Below, piece by piece: positions 46,670 through 58,849 of a stretch of DNA of 64,000 bases (the stretch's first letter is position 1; the number at the start of each line of letters is the position of its first letter). Location: assembly GCA_963576565.1 (NCBI GenBank), contig OY755038.1:180767452-180831451 (forward strand). Reading direction: 5' to 3'. Both the position numbers and the translations under genes were made by a program. The stretch is from Aspidapion aeneum (lineage: Eukaryota; Arthropoda; Insecta; Coleoptera; Brentidae). Below the pieces are notes generated by a model. It saw only the letters and a program-made list of their open reading frames with translations. It did no database searches and was not told the origin of the DNA.

Positions 46670-47786
46670 ATGACGATTTGTTACGTGTGTGAAGAAAACA
46701 TATCAAGTCGAAAAAACATTTATTTTGTTCTCAGTGCCCGCGAGCAGTTCATTCTGCTTGCTTGCACGATTCTGCGGATGTTGCCACACTTCTGAATGAA
46801 ATTCAAGGACTTTCCTGGAGATGTGATGATTGCCTAGAAAAGTGCGTTATTGTGAATCAGAAAGAAATTAATCAGCTGGTTGAAAAATCTTTATCGTCGG
46901 CGTTAGAAACCCTCAACAAGACTGTCGAGACTTTACAGGCGAACCTGGTGACTACGGTAAAAGACACAATAAGCAATGGCTTTATTCCTAAACCTGCCAC
47001 CGCAACTGCAAGTTATTCTCAAATCGTTAAAAACAAAACTCAACCTGCTGTCATTATTAAGCCCAAACAGGCTCAATCGGTAGACCAGACGAAACAAGAC
47101 CTATTGGCGAATATAAATCCTAGTGAATCAGAATTTAGTCTTTCGAAAATTCGAGCGGTGAATGATGGTGGTATAGTAATTGGGTGCAAAAATATAGAAG
47201 ACAATGAGAGATTTATAAAACTGGCGGAATCGAAGCTATCCGGCTCCTAACTAAACAACTAAATGGTATACATCCTCTAGTGCGCATTGTTGGTTTCTCT
47301 GAAGGTTTTGATGAAAATTCTTTATTGTCTGTGATGTAAAAATTAAACACGGATTTAATTAACAGCACCTCTGTGTGTAAGGTGTTAAAGATCTTTCCAA
47401 CCAAGAAAAACGGTAATTTGTATCAAGCATTATTGCAGACTGATAGGTTTACGTATGATAGGTTAACGAAAGTAGGTAACGTTTTTATAGGGTATGACTG
47501 TTGCAGTGTGTTTGATGGTGTGGAGGTAAGGAGATGTTATAGATGTAGCGAATTCAACCATTCGTCGAAAAGTTGTGATCGAGTTTTATGTTGTCCTAAG
47601 TGCGGACGAGATCATGAAATAATCAATTGTGTATCAACCACTATGTCCTGTCCTAACTGTACTAAATTAAACAATGGGCAACACCGAAATCGGTGTGATA
47701 CAAACCATGCAGCATGGGATTTAAAGCGCTGTACAGCCTACAAAAATGCATGCTCGAGACTGCGGGCTGGCATCCTGGAGCAATAG
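46670..47786 (+). pseudogene. LINE ORF1 (PHD-like plus CCHC nucleic-acid binding)
   Basis: The ATG at 46670 starts MTICYVCEENISSRKN, the first CxxC of a PHD-like finger. A shift near 46730 leads to SQCPRAVHSACLHDSADVAT and SWRCDDCLEKC, which complete it. A coiled-coil-like stretch (LVEKSLSSALETLNKTVETL) follows. A frameshift near 47238 and an in-frame TAA at 47337 interrupt the RRM-like middle. The 3' part has CYRCSEFNHSSKSC, CPKCGRDHEIINC and CPNCTKLNNGQHRNRC knuckles and ends with TNHAAWDLKRCTAYKN before a stop. ORF1 proteins package LINE RNA. The layout is that of insect Jockey-like elements. Confidence 0.8.
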
Positions 47787-47831
47787 CAACTATTAGGTTT
47801 CAGTGAAACTCCGACTAACAGCTCACCTCAG

Positions 47832-50722
47832 GTGAAACAATTTTCTGAATCGATTAAAAATAATAAATCGAGTTCTATTATTTCAGTATACTACCAAAAC
47901 GTCGGTGGAATGCGCACGAAGACTGCTGAGATTCTCAGCTCGAGTGCGCATTCGGCCTATGATATTCTGGTACTTACGGAAACATGGCTAAATAATTCTA
48001 TATTTGACAACGAATTTATGGCTGAAAAATACACAATTTATAGATCTGATAGGTACATTCCGGGAGTAAATAGGGGTGGGAGAGTTTTATTGGCTGTCGA
48101 TAGGAACCTCACTTCTCACCGTTGTGCTTTGGACAAATATATGGTGCCGCCTCATATAGACATGCTTGTAATAAAAGTATTCTTTAAGTTCTCTCCTGTA
48201 TTTTTCATTGTCCTATATATCCCACCACCTGTGAATTCTGATGATTTGGAATCTATATTTAATGCTGTAGCATCGATGGATTTCTTGTTTGGTAAAAGGA
48301 TTTGTATTTTAGGAGATTTTAATATACCATCTTATGTGCAATATTTAGATTCTGGATTGACAGATAGTTGTGTCAATATGCTACTCTCATTTTTAGAACT
48401 GACAAAATTGGATCAGCGTAATTTAATCAGAAATCAAAACGGCAGAATCTTGGACATCGTTTTATTTGAGAAAAATAACTCCCGAGTCGACAAGGCGGTC
48501 GATTTACTTACTTGCGAAGTTCAACATCATCCAGCACTTTCGATTCAACTTTTAAACTTAGAAAAAAACATTAGACTTGAGGAATCTATAAGTTACAATT
48601 TAAAAGACAAATACAATTTTAAAAGAGCAAATCTTAGATTACTTTAAGACATGATGCTTGAGACAGATTGGAGCTTTGTTTCTGATAAGAATTCAGTAGA
48701 GAAATCCTGTGAATTATTCTATTTGAGGCTGTACAGTATTTTTGACATTTGTGTTCCTCACCATAAACCTAGACCACCCTCAAAATATCCACCTTGGTTT
48801 TCGTACAGTATTATAAAGGATATTAAGAAAAAATCGAAACTTCATGATATATATAAAAAATCACAAAACATTGATCACCTTAATCAGTTTAATATATTAC
48901 GTGCTAAATTAAAAAAAGACATAGATGATTCATATAAGAACTTTGTTCGTACTTCAGAAAGTAATATAAGATTAAACCCTAAGCACTTCTGGTCTTTTAT
49001 CAACAGTAAAAAAGAATCATCTGGCATTCCAGAAAATATGTTTTACAACGGTCAACAACTTGGTAGTCCCCATGATATTGTAAGTGCATTCTCGGAGTTC
49101 TTTCAACAGTCGTTTACAGCACCTTGTTCACTCGGATCACTTAGTATTAGTGCACGTGACTTTATGGATAGCACTGGTGGAAATAATATTGGTATAAATG
49201 AACTAACAGAGAAGGACGTCGAATGTGCACTAAGAAAGATAAAACCCAAGTTGTCTTCTGGACCGGACCAGATACCTGCGTTTTTTGTGCGCGATTGTTA
49301 TCCTGTTTTAGTTAAACCCCTGCTAGCAATGTTTAACTTATGTTTGAAGCATAAAGTATTTCCGGATGCTTGGAAAATATCTAGAGTCTGTCCAATATTT
49401 AAAAAAGATCAGAGGTCGGATGTGAAGAATTATAGACCTGTGTCTATAATGAACAATTTTGCTAAGGTTTTCGAGATCTCGTTGTATAATCATATTTACC
49501 CCCAGGTTGTTGGCCAAATAATTCCCAATCAACATGGATTTATCAAAAACCGCTCCACAATTTCCAATCTTTTAGTTATAACACAAAATATTGCTGAGGT
49601 CCTTGATAACCAGGGGCAGATAGACGTTGTGTATACTGATTTTACAAAAGCCTTTGATCGGCTTGACCACGAAATTTTACTACAGAAATTTGCTCATTTC
49701 GGTTTCAATCCCGCTAGCCTCCAATTTTTTGAATCCTACTTAAAAGACCGTAAACAGTTTGTTGAGTCGCGTGGACACAGATCGACAACTTGTGCTGTTA
49801 CCTCAGGAGTGCCTCAGGGATCTGTCCTTGGACCTCTTTTCTTTGATTTGTTTGTGAATGACATTGGACATACTGTGGATGTTGAATTTTTGGTGTATTG
49901 TGATGATTTTAAGGCATGGCGAGTGATCAAAACAATAGATGATTGTGTCAAAATGCAACAAAACTTGCAAAAACTTGAATGAACCATCAATGGTGTCTAA
50001 ATAATCGTTTGGAGTTAAATATTAGTAAGTGCCAAATTATGACTTATACGAATAAAACAAAAAATGTTATAAAATTTGATTATCAAATAAACAGCTTAAC
50101 TTTAACAAGGCCTAGTACTTTTAAAGATTTAGGGGTGACATTTGACAGCAAATTAACTTTTGTGGATCATATGGAATCTATAATTGCTAGAGCTTCCAGA
50201 ATGTATGGATTTCTCGTGAGGTGTACACAAGATTTTCAAAATATAATGGCAATTAAGATCCTTTTTTGTGCGCTCATTAGATCACAACTTGAGTATGCTG
50301 CGGCGATTTGGTCACCAATCTACAATGTGCATAAGGACAATCTTGAAAATATTCAACGAAAATTTTTGAAGTATTTACACTTAAAATCGGAAGGATTTTA
50401 CCCGTTTCAGGGTTTTCCTCATACGGAGCTCTTGAGAAAATTTAATATTAGTTCTCTAGAGATAAGACGAAACAACTCTGCTCAAGTCTTATTGCATAAT
50501 CTTTTACATAATAAAATTGACTGTTCCGAACTATTAGATAGATTGTCTTTTGTGGTACCTAGAGAGTCATCACGGTCGGCTCTGACGTTTTATCTTCCTA
50601 ATGCACGAACCAATATCATGAAATCGTCCCCGCTTTTTAAAATGTGTGATATGTGTAATAAATTAAATCTCGATTATTTTTATTTATCAGTAAAGGACAT
50701 AAAAGAGCTACTTCCAAAATAA
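47832..50722 (+). pseudogene. LINE ORF2: endonuclease and reverse transcriptase
   Basis: Its role is target nicking and reverse transcription. The endonuclease has VYYQNVGGMRTK (Gln-Asn), LVLTETWLNN (Glu), ICILGDFNIP (Asp, Asn) and, where Ser-Asp-His is expected, EVQHHPALS, so the Asp is not conserved. An in-frame TAA sits at 48645. The RT has VKNYRPVSIMNN, QHGFIKNRSTISNL, VVYTDFTKAFDRLDHEIL (motif A), SGVPQGSVLGPLFFD (motif B) and FLVYCDDFKAW (motif C, YCDD instead of YADD/FADD). A frameshift near 49980 interrupts the thumb, which resumes as LNNRLELNISKCQIM and SQLEYAAAIWSP. With three or more lesions across the element it is dead, but only mildly decayed. Confidence 0.9.
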
Positions 50723-50998
50723 TAATAACAGAATATCTTTTTTTTCTTCTGTTGTTTTTGTTTGTTTGTTTGTTTCAATTTAGGATTTTATTCATGATGT
50801 ATGTGTGTTTCTGTGTGTGTGTGTGTGTGTGTGCGTGCCTGATGAATGTGGTTGTGTGTATGTTTAGGGTTTTTAATCTTAATTGTTATCTTAAGAATAT
50901 TAAACTAGATTTTTCTTGTAACTTATTATGTATTATTTAGATATAACTATTTTCTGTACATTTCTATACTGTAATTGGGCTTATGCCTGTTGTATAGA

Positions 50999-51041
50999 TT
51001 CCAAAATAAAAATAAAATAAAAAATAAAATAAAATAAAATT
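50999..51041 (+). repeat. LINE 3' A-rich tail
   Basis: AAAATAAAAATAAAATAAAA and further AAAAT units follow a 3' UTR segment with GGGCTTATGCCTGTTGTATA, a phrase common just before the tails of insect CR1/Jockey-like LINEs. It fixes the 3' end of the insertion. Confidence 0.85.
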
Positions 51042-51151
51042 AATACTTTCAATTAAACAAAGCTACCACCTGTTAAGCTATATTTACTTTAAAACAACTC
51101 AGCCAAGAAAAATTTGTGTGAAACCCTGTAAAAATATTCCAATTTCCAAGT

Positions 51152-54088
51152 GGTGCACTTTACAGGTAGATGGACATTTCCAACAGGTCACAGTGTATCT
51201 ACCTTTGAGTCAGTAGCGCAGGACTCAATTATATGAATGATTGTTAAAATAAAACATATATACTTCCAAAATTATTCCGTCATAGGGGAGATCTGGACCA
51301 AATATCTGCTGTCATCATTCTACGTTAGGTAGAAGACAGCAACCCAGTCCGAGATCCACCCCATGAGGTAAAACAATGTAAGGAAACCGCTAAAAAATAT
51401 AACCTCATCTCTCTTTTGTCTCTGCAAAGTTGGTTCATTGGGTTGTAAAAATAACACAAAGATTTAGTTCATCTTGTATAATTCAACGGTAAAATCAAAT
51501 AAAATTACCGGAAACATAAAAAAATAAATGAAATGGATGAAAACAAGGGCCAAAATAGCAAAGCACTTTAAATTTCACAGAAAAATTATCTTCAATATAC
51601 CGCAAAATTGGGGCTATGACGTCATACCTTTATCTTGCGTTCACAAGAAGTGTTAAAATTAAACTGTGCAAAATTATATATGGAAGATTATGTCTAAATG
51701 ATATTGTGAGAATTATATATGAAAAAATTATAGTTAAGGCTTGCTCCTACCTTGGTCCTTTAATTATTTAATGATTATTGGTGTTTTATTTGGTAAACCT
51801 GGAAGTGTTGTTGGTTTTCCGACATACTCCTGCTACTGCTGCTCTGGTTTGCTCGCGCCTCCCCTAAAGATCCCTTAGCACATGGTACTAGGGCAGCACA
51901 TGGTTGTGGAAAGGTTGTGGGATCCTTGCCCGAGCGTAAAACCCTGTGAAAAAGGAAATGTTTCAGTTTCCTGGAATTCGTCAATTTTGCACGAAGTTCC
52001 CCTACACCTAGTAACTTAAATCGAGAACCCCATGTCGACTCAATAAAGTAAAGTAGATTTAAACAGATGAACTAAACTAATCCTAACGTACCTTTCCCAG
52101 GGTTACAACTGGCTTGTCGATGGAACAGAACCTCGTTCCACCAGCACAACTGTCCCGTCGATGGAATGGACGGTGCTGTAACCAAAGGAGAAAACAATAT
52201 ATAGTTTTTATCCAACACGTGGTTAAAACAAAAATATAAAAACGCCAACAATTCCTCACGTCTTTTGTCAAAAAAAAGTACATTTCACAAGAAAAATAAT
52301 TACAATTTGGGAGGCAAATATTATCTTGAAGAGTCCTCAAATAATAAAAAAAATGGAAAAAATAAAATCGAACTTACCACTGCTCTTATTTCCCGTACAA
52401 ATGGCGTAGGCCGACTTAAATCCCCATCAGAGGGTATGAGCGTCACTCCAGGATTCGCCTAAACACGACGGACTCACTTCTACAGTTTCTGGGATATCTC
52501 CTGCAATCGCTGCAGTGCCAATAACCAAAAACAAAGGCGATCCCAGAAACTGTTGTCGACCCAGCCAAAATTCGTTAGGAAGAGACAAAGCACTTTGTCG
52601 AGAACACAAAAAAATGAAGTGGCCGGAAACCGTTTTGTAAATGTGGTGGGGGACAGTAAAACGAAAATACCAACCTAATTTTCCCGGTTAAATTCAAATA
52701 AAGGATGCAAACCTATTTATAAAAAAACTTTTTCGTCAAAAAATCTCTAACTTCGGTTGCAAGACTGGAAGAAAAAACCCGCGGTTTTCAAACTAACCAA
52801 TGAGGAAATACACCAATAGTTCCATACCGGTATATAGGGGGCAGCACCGACCAAGGGGACATTGCAAATACGTAAAACGCACCTTGAGGTGTTGTCGGAT
52901 CTATTTCCACGGTTGAAATTTTTATAACAAGGACGTCAAGACACCCTCCATACATAGACCGAACATTTGCCTACCGGACCCCAGCCAACATAGCAAGTAG
53001 GAGGAAAATAACCAGCCGGACTATAAGAAGGTCAGCATTGAAACCATCAATTGTAAATTCAATTACTGGAGATTCGAGCATGTATCAAACCCAGGAATAT
53101 TCGAACACTCAACCAATTCCCATATGAGTAAAGCTATACTAAGTGTAGAATTTAGTTGTATTTTAGTTACAGTTTTAGTCAAAAGTTTCCTTTGCTCTTT
53201 ATATATGTTTTCTCTAAGATTCATATGGTTTGACGCCATTCTTGTAAAACATTCTACATTAATAAAGTTGTTTCTGAACTTGAACCTAAAAATACCCATT
53301 GAACTACTGCTCAAACTCGGCACAAGTGTGTTCAGATGTTAAGTTTGCTCACCACTAGCCAGCCCTACAAACCCTTCAATCCGACTAACTGAGCTAGTTA
53401 TTAACTTTACATAACTATGATTATATATAAATTTATATAATATAAAAATACGATTTTGTCTACTCTTTCAGTCCTGGTTTTTATTCCTCGTCCATCTTCC
53501 ATTTACGAAAGTGCACAACTCGTATTTACTTTATCTTCTCTTTATCAAATTAACAAAGATAACAAAGTGGGCGGAGCCTCGGTTGTTACTGGTCAAACCG
53601 TAGACCTAAATATGTTTTCGTGCTATCACAACTAGCTATGAGGTTCGGATTGTCCCAATATCCTCGAAAATAAACGTAAGGGAATGAAATGTTCATCTAA
53701 ATGTTTCCTTCCTGTTACTGAAACCATTTGTGATGCGGCAACGCCGCCATTCCCCAGCAGATTAGCTGTTTATATTCGTGAACGTCAAAGAAAATTATGA
53801 AATTTTACGGATAAACAAAACAATCAAAAGTTATTATGTGATTTTCCCGAAACCTGTGATCTTAAATTCCAATTACGATGTCCAGATGATGCGATGTGCG
53901 TAGTGTCCACAGTAATTCGATGGAATGCCTCCTTTTAAGGTAATTTCCTAGACACTATATAACCTCCAAACCTAGCTCTATAAAATACCCTTAATTTGTG
54001 TACAGAAAGACGAGTCGAAGAGCCTTGATTATTTACCTGAATAAACAAATATGTAACGTTGCCTTAAACGTAAAAATGACACGTTACA
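51152..54088 (-). mobile_element. 5' LTR of the Gypsy element (3'-truncated)
   Basis: On the minus strand it begins TGTAACGTGTCATTTTTACG at 54088 and matches the 3' LTR to 51152. There the match stops, while the 3' LTR and the solo LTR continue about 440 bp further. The U5 end and the primer binding site have therefore probably been lost in a deletion reaching to the 110-bp stretch left of 51152. It contains about 530 bp at 52613-53142 that the other LTR lacks and the solo LTR has. The flank AAACCCCTGG at 54089 re-enters the split dispersed repeat. Confidence 0.85.
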
Positions 54089-54790
54089 AAACCCCTGGAA
54101 AAAATCAAAAAACCCAAAAATTCTAATTTACTCCCCCCCCCCCCCCACCCGCAATGTAAAGTTATGTAAAAGTAACATTGCTCACTTCCAGAAATGGCAG
54201 ACTGATAGGAACTATAATAAAGCTATAGAAAAAAATTAAAAACCTCAAAATTATAATTTACTTTCCTCTCCTATAAATGTAAAGTAATGTAAAAGTAACA
54301 TTGCCCGCTTCCGGACACGCTAGAGAGCTGAGCTTTGGAAGGCCGATAGTAACTTTGATAAGACTATAGAAAAAATGAAACACCCCAAAATTCTAATTTA
54401 CTTCCCTACCCTATAAATGTAAAAGTGTACAAAAGTAACATTGCCCACTTCCAGACAGCTCGAGAGCTGAGCATTGGAAGGCTGATAGGAACTATGATAA
54501 AACTATAAAAGAAAATTAAAAAACCCCAAAGTTTAATTAACTTCCCTCCCCTATAAATGTAAAGTTATGTAAATTAGCATTGTCCACTTCTAGAAACGCT
54601 AGAGAGCTAAGCTTTGGAAAACTATAGGAAAAAATTTAAAAACACCAAAATTTTAATTTACTTTTCTTCCCCATAAATGTAAAGTTATGTAAAATTAACT
54701 TTGCCTACTTCCAGGGACACTAGAGAGCTGAGCTTTAGAAGGCTGATAGGAACTATGATAAAACCATTTAATATGCATTTCAAAAGTTTT
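54089..54790 (+). repeat. Tandem array of about 125-140 bp units (repeat A, right half)
   Basis: Units share TATAAATGTAAAGTTATGTA, AAGTAACATTGCCCACTTCC, AGAGAGCTGAGC and GCTGATAGGAACTATGATAA. Five anchors at about 54.15, 54.27, 54.41, 54.55 and 54.68 kb give the period. The same array follows repeat A in the uninterrupted copy at 63.8 kb and also occurs at 56.4-56.8/60.5 kb. Confidence 0.9.
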
Positions 54791-56370
54791 GAACAATATC
54801 CCGCATATTTTACTACTTTAAAACTTAAATATTATCCAAATCCTTTAAACAAGCAGTAATCATTAAAAAGGTATGTTAAAAATATGAGATATACTTTTTG
54901 TATCTATTTTTTGCTCCAGAACACACATTTTAATATGAATGTTTAATATAACGTCCTATAAAAATTTTAAAAACCAGAAGGATCTTTTAACAATAATTCT
55001 GCATATTTGCAACCAATTTCTTGCATGAAGTACAAAAGCGCTAAAATTGAAAAAACAACTTTTTCAAAAAAATTTACAAGAAAAAGCACATTTCAAATAT
55101 TGAACGAAGGAGTCTTTTACATTTCAGTGTATGCAAGTAAAATAAATGGATCCATGACGGATCTGATACCTTCCTAGCTGGCCTATTAGCACACTTTAAG
55201 TGAAGCCATGATATATCAGCCCTGAAAACAGTTTTTTGTAAATAACTCAGAAACTAAAGCTCCTATGAAGTTTTTGGTTATTACACAAATTATTAAGCAA
55301 AATGTAGCCTACTATAAACCGCATATTGATACGACGCTCCATTAGAAAGTTTTTAAATTTTTTAATTGTCAAAAAACTATCTAGCATTAATGGATTTTGA
55401 CCAAAAACTAATCAGCCCTTTAGAGTGGCGAACACTATTTTATCTGAAAATTATATGAAAATCAGTTCAGCGGTTTGGGAGCTATCGCGTTACGGACAGA
55501 AATAATATACACATACACACACATACACCCAAATATATTTTCGGCGTTATCTCAAATTTTTTTTTTCGTCGAAAATAATACCTTCTCTAGCCATTGCTTT
55601 GCGGGCAAGGAAGGTAAAAATACTTAAATATGGATAAAAATGATTTTCATGTGTCAAATTACGTATGTTTTGCTTGTTTATCATAATAGCACCCATTTAA
55701 AAAAAAATTGAATATTTCAAAGAAATGAATCCGGTTTTACCGTTTTACTTAGAAGTATGAATGGGCGTATTTTCCACATATTTCCTGAATAAAAAGATTA
55801 AAGAGTATAAAATTCGCCATCATGAGGCTTCGGGCCCACCCCAGAGGCCTCGCCCCCCCCCCCCCCCCAAGAACTATCCCTGAGTGCGCCACTGGAGTAG
55901 GTAGGTACTACAAACTTGACATACCAATGTTGAATTAAAAAGTAAGTCGTCGATCAGCTGTCATCGTTTAATGTAAAATTGTCAAAATATTGCTTGGTAC
56001 TATTACTCCCTGGCAAGCGCGAATTTTGACCTAAATTTAGGGGGGTAATGGTCGACGGAAAAAATATTTGTGCATTTATTTTTTTAGAGGGGGGAATTAC
56101 CCCGTTATCCTTTCTGCATTGCTTTACTCCAATAAGTCCCTAATGTATTTTGTGACAAATTTAAACATGACTTGTACAGGTTGAGCCAATTTCGATGTTT
56201 TTTGGGGATTTTAGGTATTTCTAGCAGAGATAGATAAAAGCAAGTGGACTGAGCTTGATTTTCGAGACGTTTTCAAATATCAAAGCCGGTTTTTAATACG
56301 TATGGCCGCGTTTGAACTACGAGGGGTTTAACTTTTAATTTACGAAAATTTAAATTTAACACGCTACAAA
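54790..56370. other. Unassigned, dispersed-repeat rich; poly-C run
   Basis: ATTTTACTACTTTAAAACTT and AAATATTATCCAAATCCT at 54.82 kb recur near 60.71 kb. GTTCAGCGGTTTGGGAGCTA near 55.47 kb is a typical insect repeat phrase, followed by a CA-rich microsatellite. A C run of about 18 lies at about 55.85-55.87 kb, just before CTATCCCTGAGTGCGCCACT. Confidence 0.5.
55960..56140. mobile_element. Degenerate relative of the 25-kb TIR element
   Basis: AAATTGTCAAAATATTGCTTGG, read as a pattern rather than exactly, with ACTATTACTCCCTGGC and then TGCTTTACTCCAATAAGTCC, resembles the arm order of 24966-25818. Sequence between is G-rich and unrelated. Low certainty. Confidence 0.4.
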
Positions 56371-56372
56371 GC

Positions 56373-56822
56373 TGATAGAAATTGTGACCAAACCATTGGA
56401 AAAAATCAAAAAACCCGAAAATTCTAATTCACTCCTCTCCCCCATACATGTAAAGTTATGTAAAAGTAACACTGCCCACTTCCAGAGGCGCTAGAGAGCT
56501 GAGCTATGTCAGACTGATAGGAAATATGACAAAACTATAGGAAAAAAACTTAAAAACCCCAAAATTTTAATTTACTTCCCTACCCTATAAATGTAAAGTT
56601 CTGTAAAAGTAACATTGCCCACTTCCAGATACGCTAGAGAGCTGATCTTCGGAAGGCCGATAGAAACTGTGATAAAACTATAAAATAAAATTAAAAAACC
56701 CCAAATTATAATTAACTTCCCTCCCCTTTAAATGTAAAGTTATGTAAAATTAACATTCTCCTCTTCCAGAAACGCTAGAGAGCTGAGCTTTGGAAGACTG
56801 ATAAGAACTATGATAAAACTAA
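56373..56822 (+). repeat. Tandem array units left of the giant foldback
   Basis: Three further units of the 125-140 bp family begin after a GACCAAACCATTGG stretch that shows the uninterrupted junction of repeat A. The array is cut at TAAAACTAA (56814-56822) by the foldback and resumes at 60488-60660. Confidence 0.9.
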
Positions 56823-56835
56823 CGGAATGGGACAA

Positions 56836-56968
56836 CTGGGCGCCGCAAACTCGGCGCCGCCAACTGGGCGCCGCCAACTCGGCGCCGCCAACTGGGCGCC
56901 GGGCCAACTGGGCGCCGGGCCAACTCGGCGCCGCCAACTGGGCGCCGGCCAACTCGGCGCCGGACTAA
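56836..56968 (+). repeat. GGCGCC-rich 14-16-bp tandem repeat, left terminus
   Basis: About nine units alternate CTGGGCGCCGCCAA and CTCGGCGCCGCCAA, some lengthened by GG. Each contains the palindrome GGCGCC. The base composition is starkly GC-rich against AT-rich surroundings. The reverse complement array is at 60375-60475. Confidence 0.95.
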
Positions 56969-57069
56969 AAAAATTTTTTTTGATAAAATGTGTAGATAAA
57001 AAATAAAATATATTATTTATATAAAATCATCTTTAAAAAATCCTTTACGCAATTTTTTACAAGCTTTTT

Positions 57070-58050
57070 TTAGCTTCAGATGTTCTGTCTAACTAACTAA
57101 CTATATAACTATAACTAAATTTGGTACACACGTAGTGGTCCCATGACAATACAACATTAAGAAAAAAATATCCTCCAGACCCCTACCCCCACCCCTTCTA
57201 TAGAAAAATGTGTTTTTGACACACTTCCCGTTATCCGATTTGGATAAAATTTGGTATACATATAGTGATCCGATGACAATACAATATTAAGAAAAAAATA
57301 TCCTCCCACCTCTACCCCCACCCCCTTTCATAGAAAAATTTGTTTTTGACACACATCCCGTTATCCGATTTGGATGAAATTTGGTGTACATATAGTGATC
57401 CGATGACAATACAATATTAAGGAAAAAATATCCTCCCACCTCTACCCCCACCCCCTTTCATAGAAAAATGAGTTTTTGACACACTTCCCATTATCCGATT
57501 TGGATGAAATTTGGTATTCACATAGTGGTCCGATGACAATACAACATTAAATAAAAATATCCTCCCACCCCTACCCCCACCCCCTTCCATAGAAAATGCG
57601 TTTTTGACACCCTTCCCATTATCCGATTTGGATGAAATTTGGTATACATATAGTGGTCCGATGACAATACAACATTGAAAAAAAAATCCTACCACTCCTA
57701 CCCCCACCCTCATCTATAGAAAAATGCGTTTTTGACACACTTCCCATTATCCGATTTGGATGAAATTTGGTATACATATAGTGATCCGATGACAATACAA
57801 TATTAAGAAAAACTATCCTCCCATCTCTACCCCCACCCCCTTTCATAGAAAAATTAGTTTTTGACACACTTCCCATTATCCGATTTGGATGAAATTTGGT
57901 ATACATATGGTGGTCCGATGACAATACAACATTGAAAAAAAATACTACCACTATACATATAGTGGTCCTATAACAATACAACAATAATGAAAAAATGTCC
58001 TCCCACCCCTACCCCCACCCCCTTCCATAAAAAATGCGTTTTTGACATAC
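57070..58050 (-). repeat. About 130-bp tandem units, left arm of foldback
   Basis: Anchors TTATCCGATTTGGATGAAAT recur at 57231, 57361, 57491, about 57619, 57747 and 57877, giving a period of 128-130 bp. Each unit carries GTCCGATGACAATACAA and a C-rich CTACCCCCACCCCC run. Open frames across the array follow the repeat and are not genes. Confidence 0.9.
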
Positions 58051-58249
58051 TTCACTTCAAATGACTTTTATAAAATTTGGTATATGCATAAAGGTCCGAT
58101 GGCAATACAGCCCAAACAAAAAATATATTTCTACCTCTACCCCCACACTCTCCTTCCCCCAATAAAAAAATGAGTTTCCAACAACTCACGATCAGCGATT
58201 TCATTATAATCTAGAATAAACTCTTCTTTATTTATTTACCTCTGCATTT

Positions 58250-58690
58250 TTCCATCCAAAATGGCGGATTTTCTTATTTACTAACCGATGTCTCAAACTT
58301 GAAATATTACATTGCTTAAGATCATTTAACAAAATTTTTTACTCAAACGTAAAAAAATCAAAATGGCCGATCCAAAATGGCGAATTTTCTTATTTACTAA
58401 CCGATTTGTCTCAAACTTAAAATATTACATTGCTTGAGGTAATTTAACAAAAATTTTTACCCAAACTTAAAAAAATCAAAATGGCGGATCCAAAATTGCG
58501 GAAATAAATTAGTAAAAAAATTTTTTTAAGTCACAAGCTCTTATAAAATGCACTAAAAATTAAAAAATAATTTTCTAACATTCTAATATTATCATAATAA
58601 TAAAAGCGATGGCCGACTGATGGAAATTTTGACGATGTTAGCACGATAAGATATCCGTATCAATTAAATATCACTATTTGCAAGAATCAA
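58250..58690. other. Loop of the giant foldback
   Basis: This central stretch is not matched in inverted orientation. It holds two to three direct copies of AAAATGGCGGATTTTCTTAT, then TTTACTAACCGAT, with spacing of about 120 bp, and AT-rich sequence. No coding frame was seen. Confidence 0.7.
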
Positions 58691-58849
58691 TCTAGCAGAA
58701 AAATGCAGAGGTAAATAAATAAAGAAGAGTTTATTCTAGATTTTAATGAAATCGCTGATCGTGAGTTGTTTGGAAACTCATTTTTCTATTGGGGGAAGGA
58801 GAGGGTGGGGGTAGAGGTAGAAATATATTTTTTGTTTGGGCTGTATTGC

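Larger units (their letters stand above)
46530..51041 (+). mobile_element. Jockey/CR1-like LINE inside the Gypsy leader
   Basis: Order on the plus strand: a short 5' region, ORF1 with PHD-like and CCHC fingers, ORF2 with endonuclease and reverse transcriptase, and a 3' UTR ending in an (AAAATA)-type tail at 50999-51041. The 5' limit is uncertain by tens of bases and no convincing target duplication was found. It lies opposite in orientation to the Gypsy genes and between its gag and right LTR, so it inserted after the Gypsy element. Confidence 0.8.

Noticed and set aside
46480..51060. Possible LINE target duplication (TTAATTACT / TTAATACT)
   Set aside because: Imperfect and in low-complexity AT sequence; could be chance.
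56836..56968. CRISPR-like array of short repeats
   Set aside because: Units are contiguous without unique spacers, lie at a transposon end, and the genome is eukaryotic.
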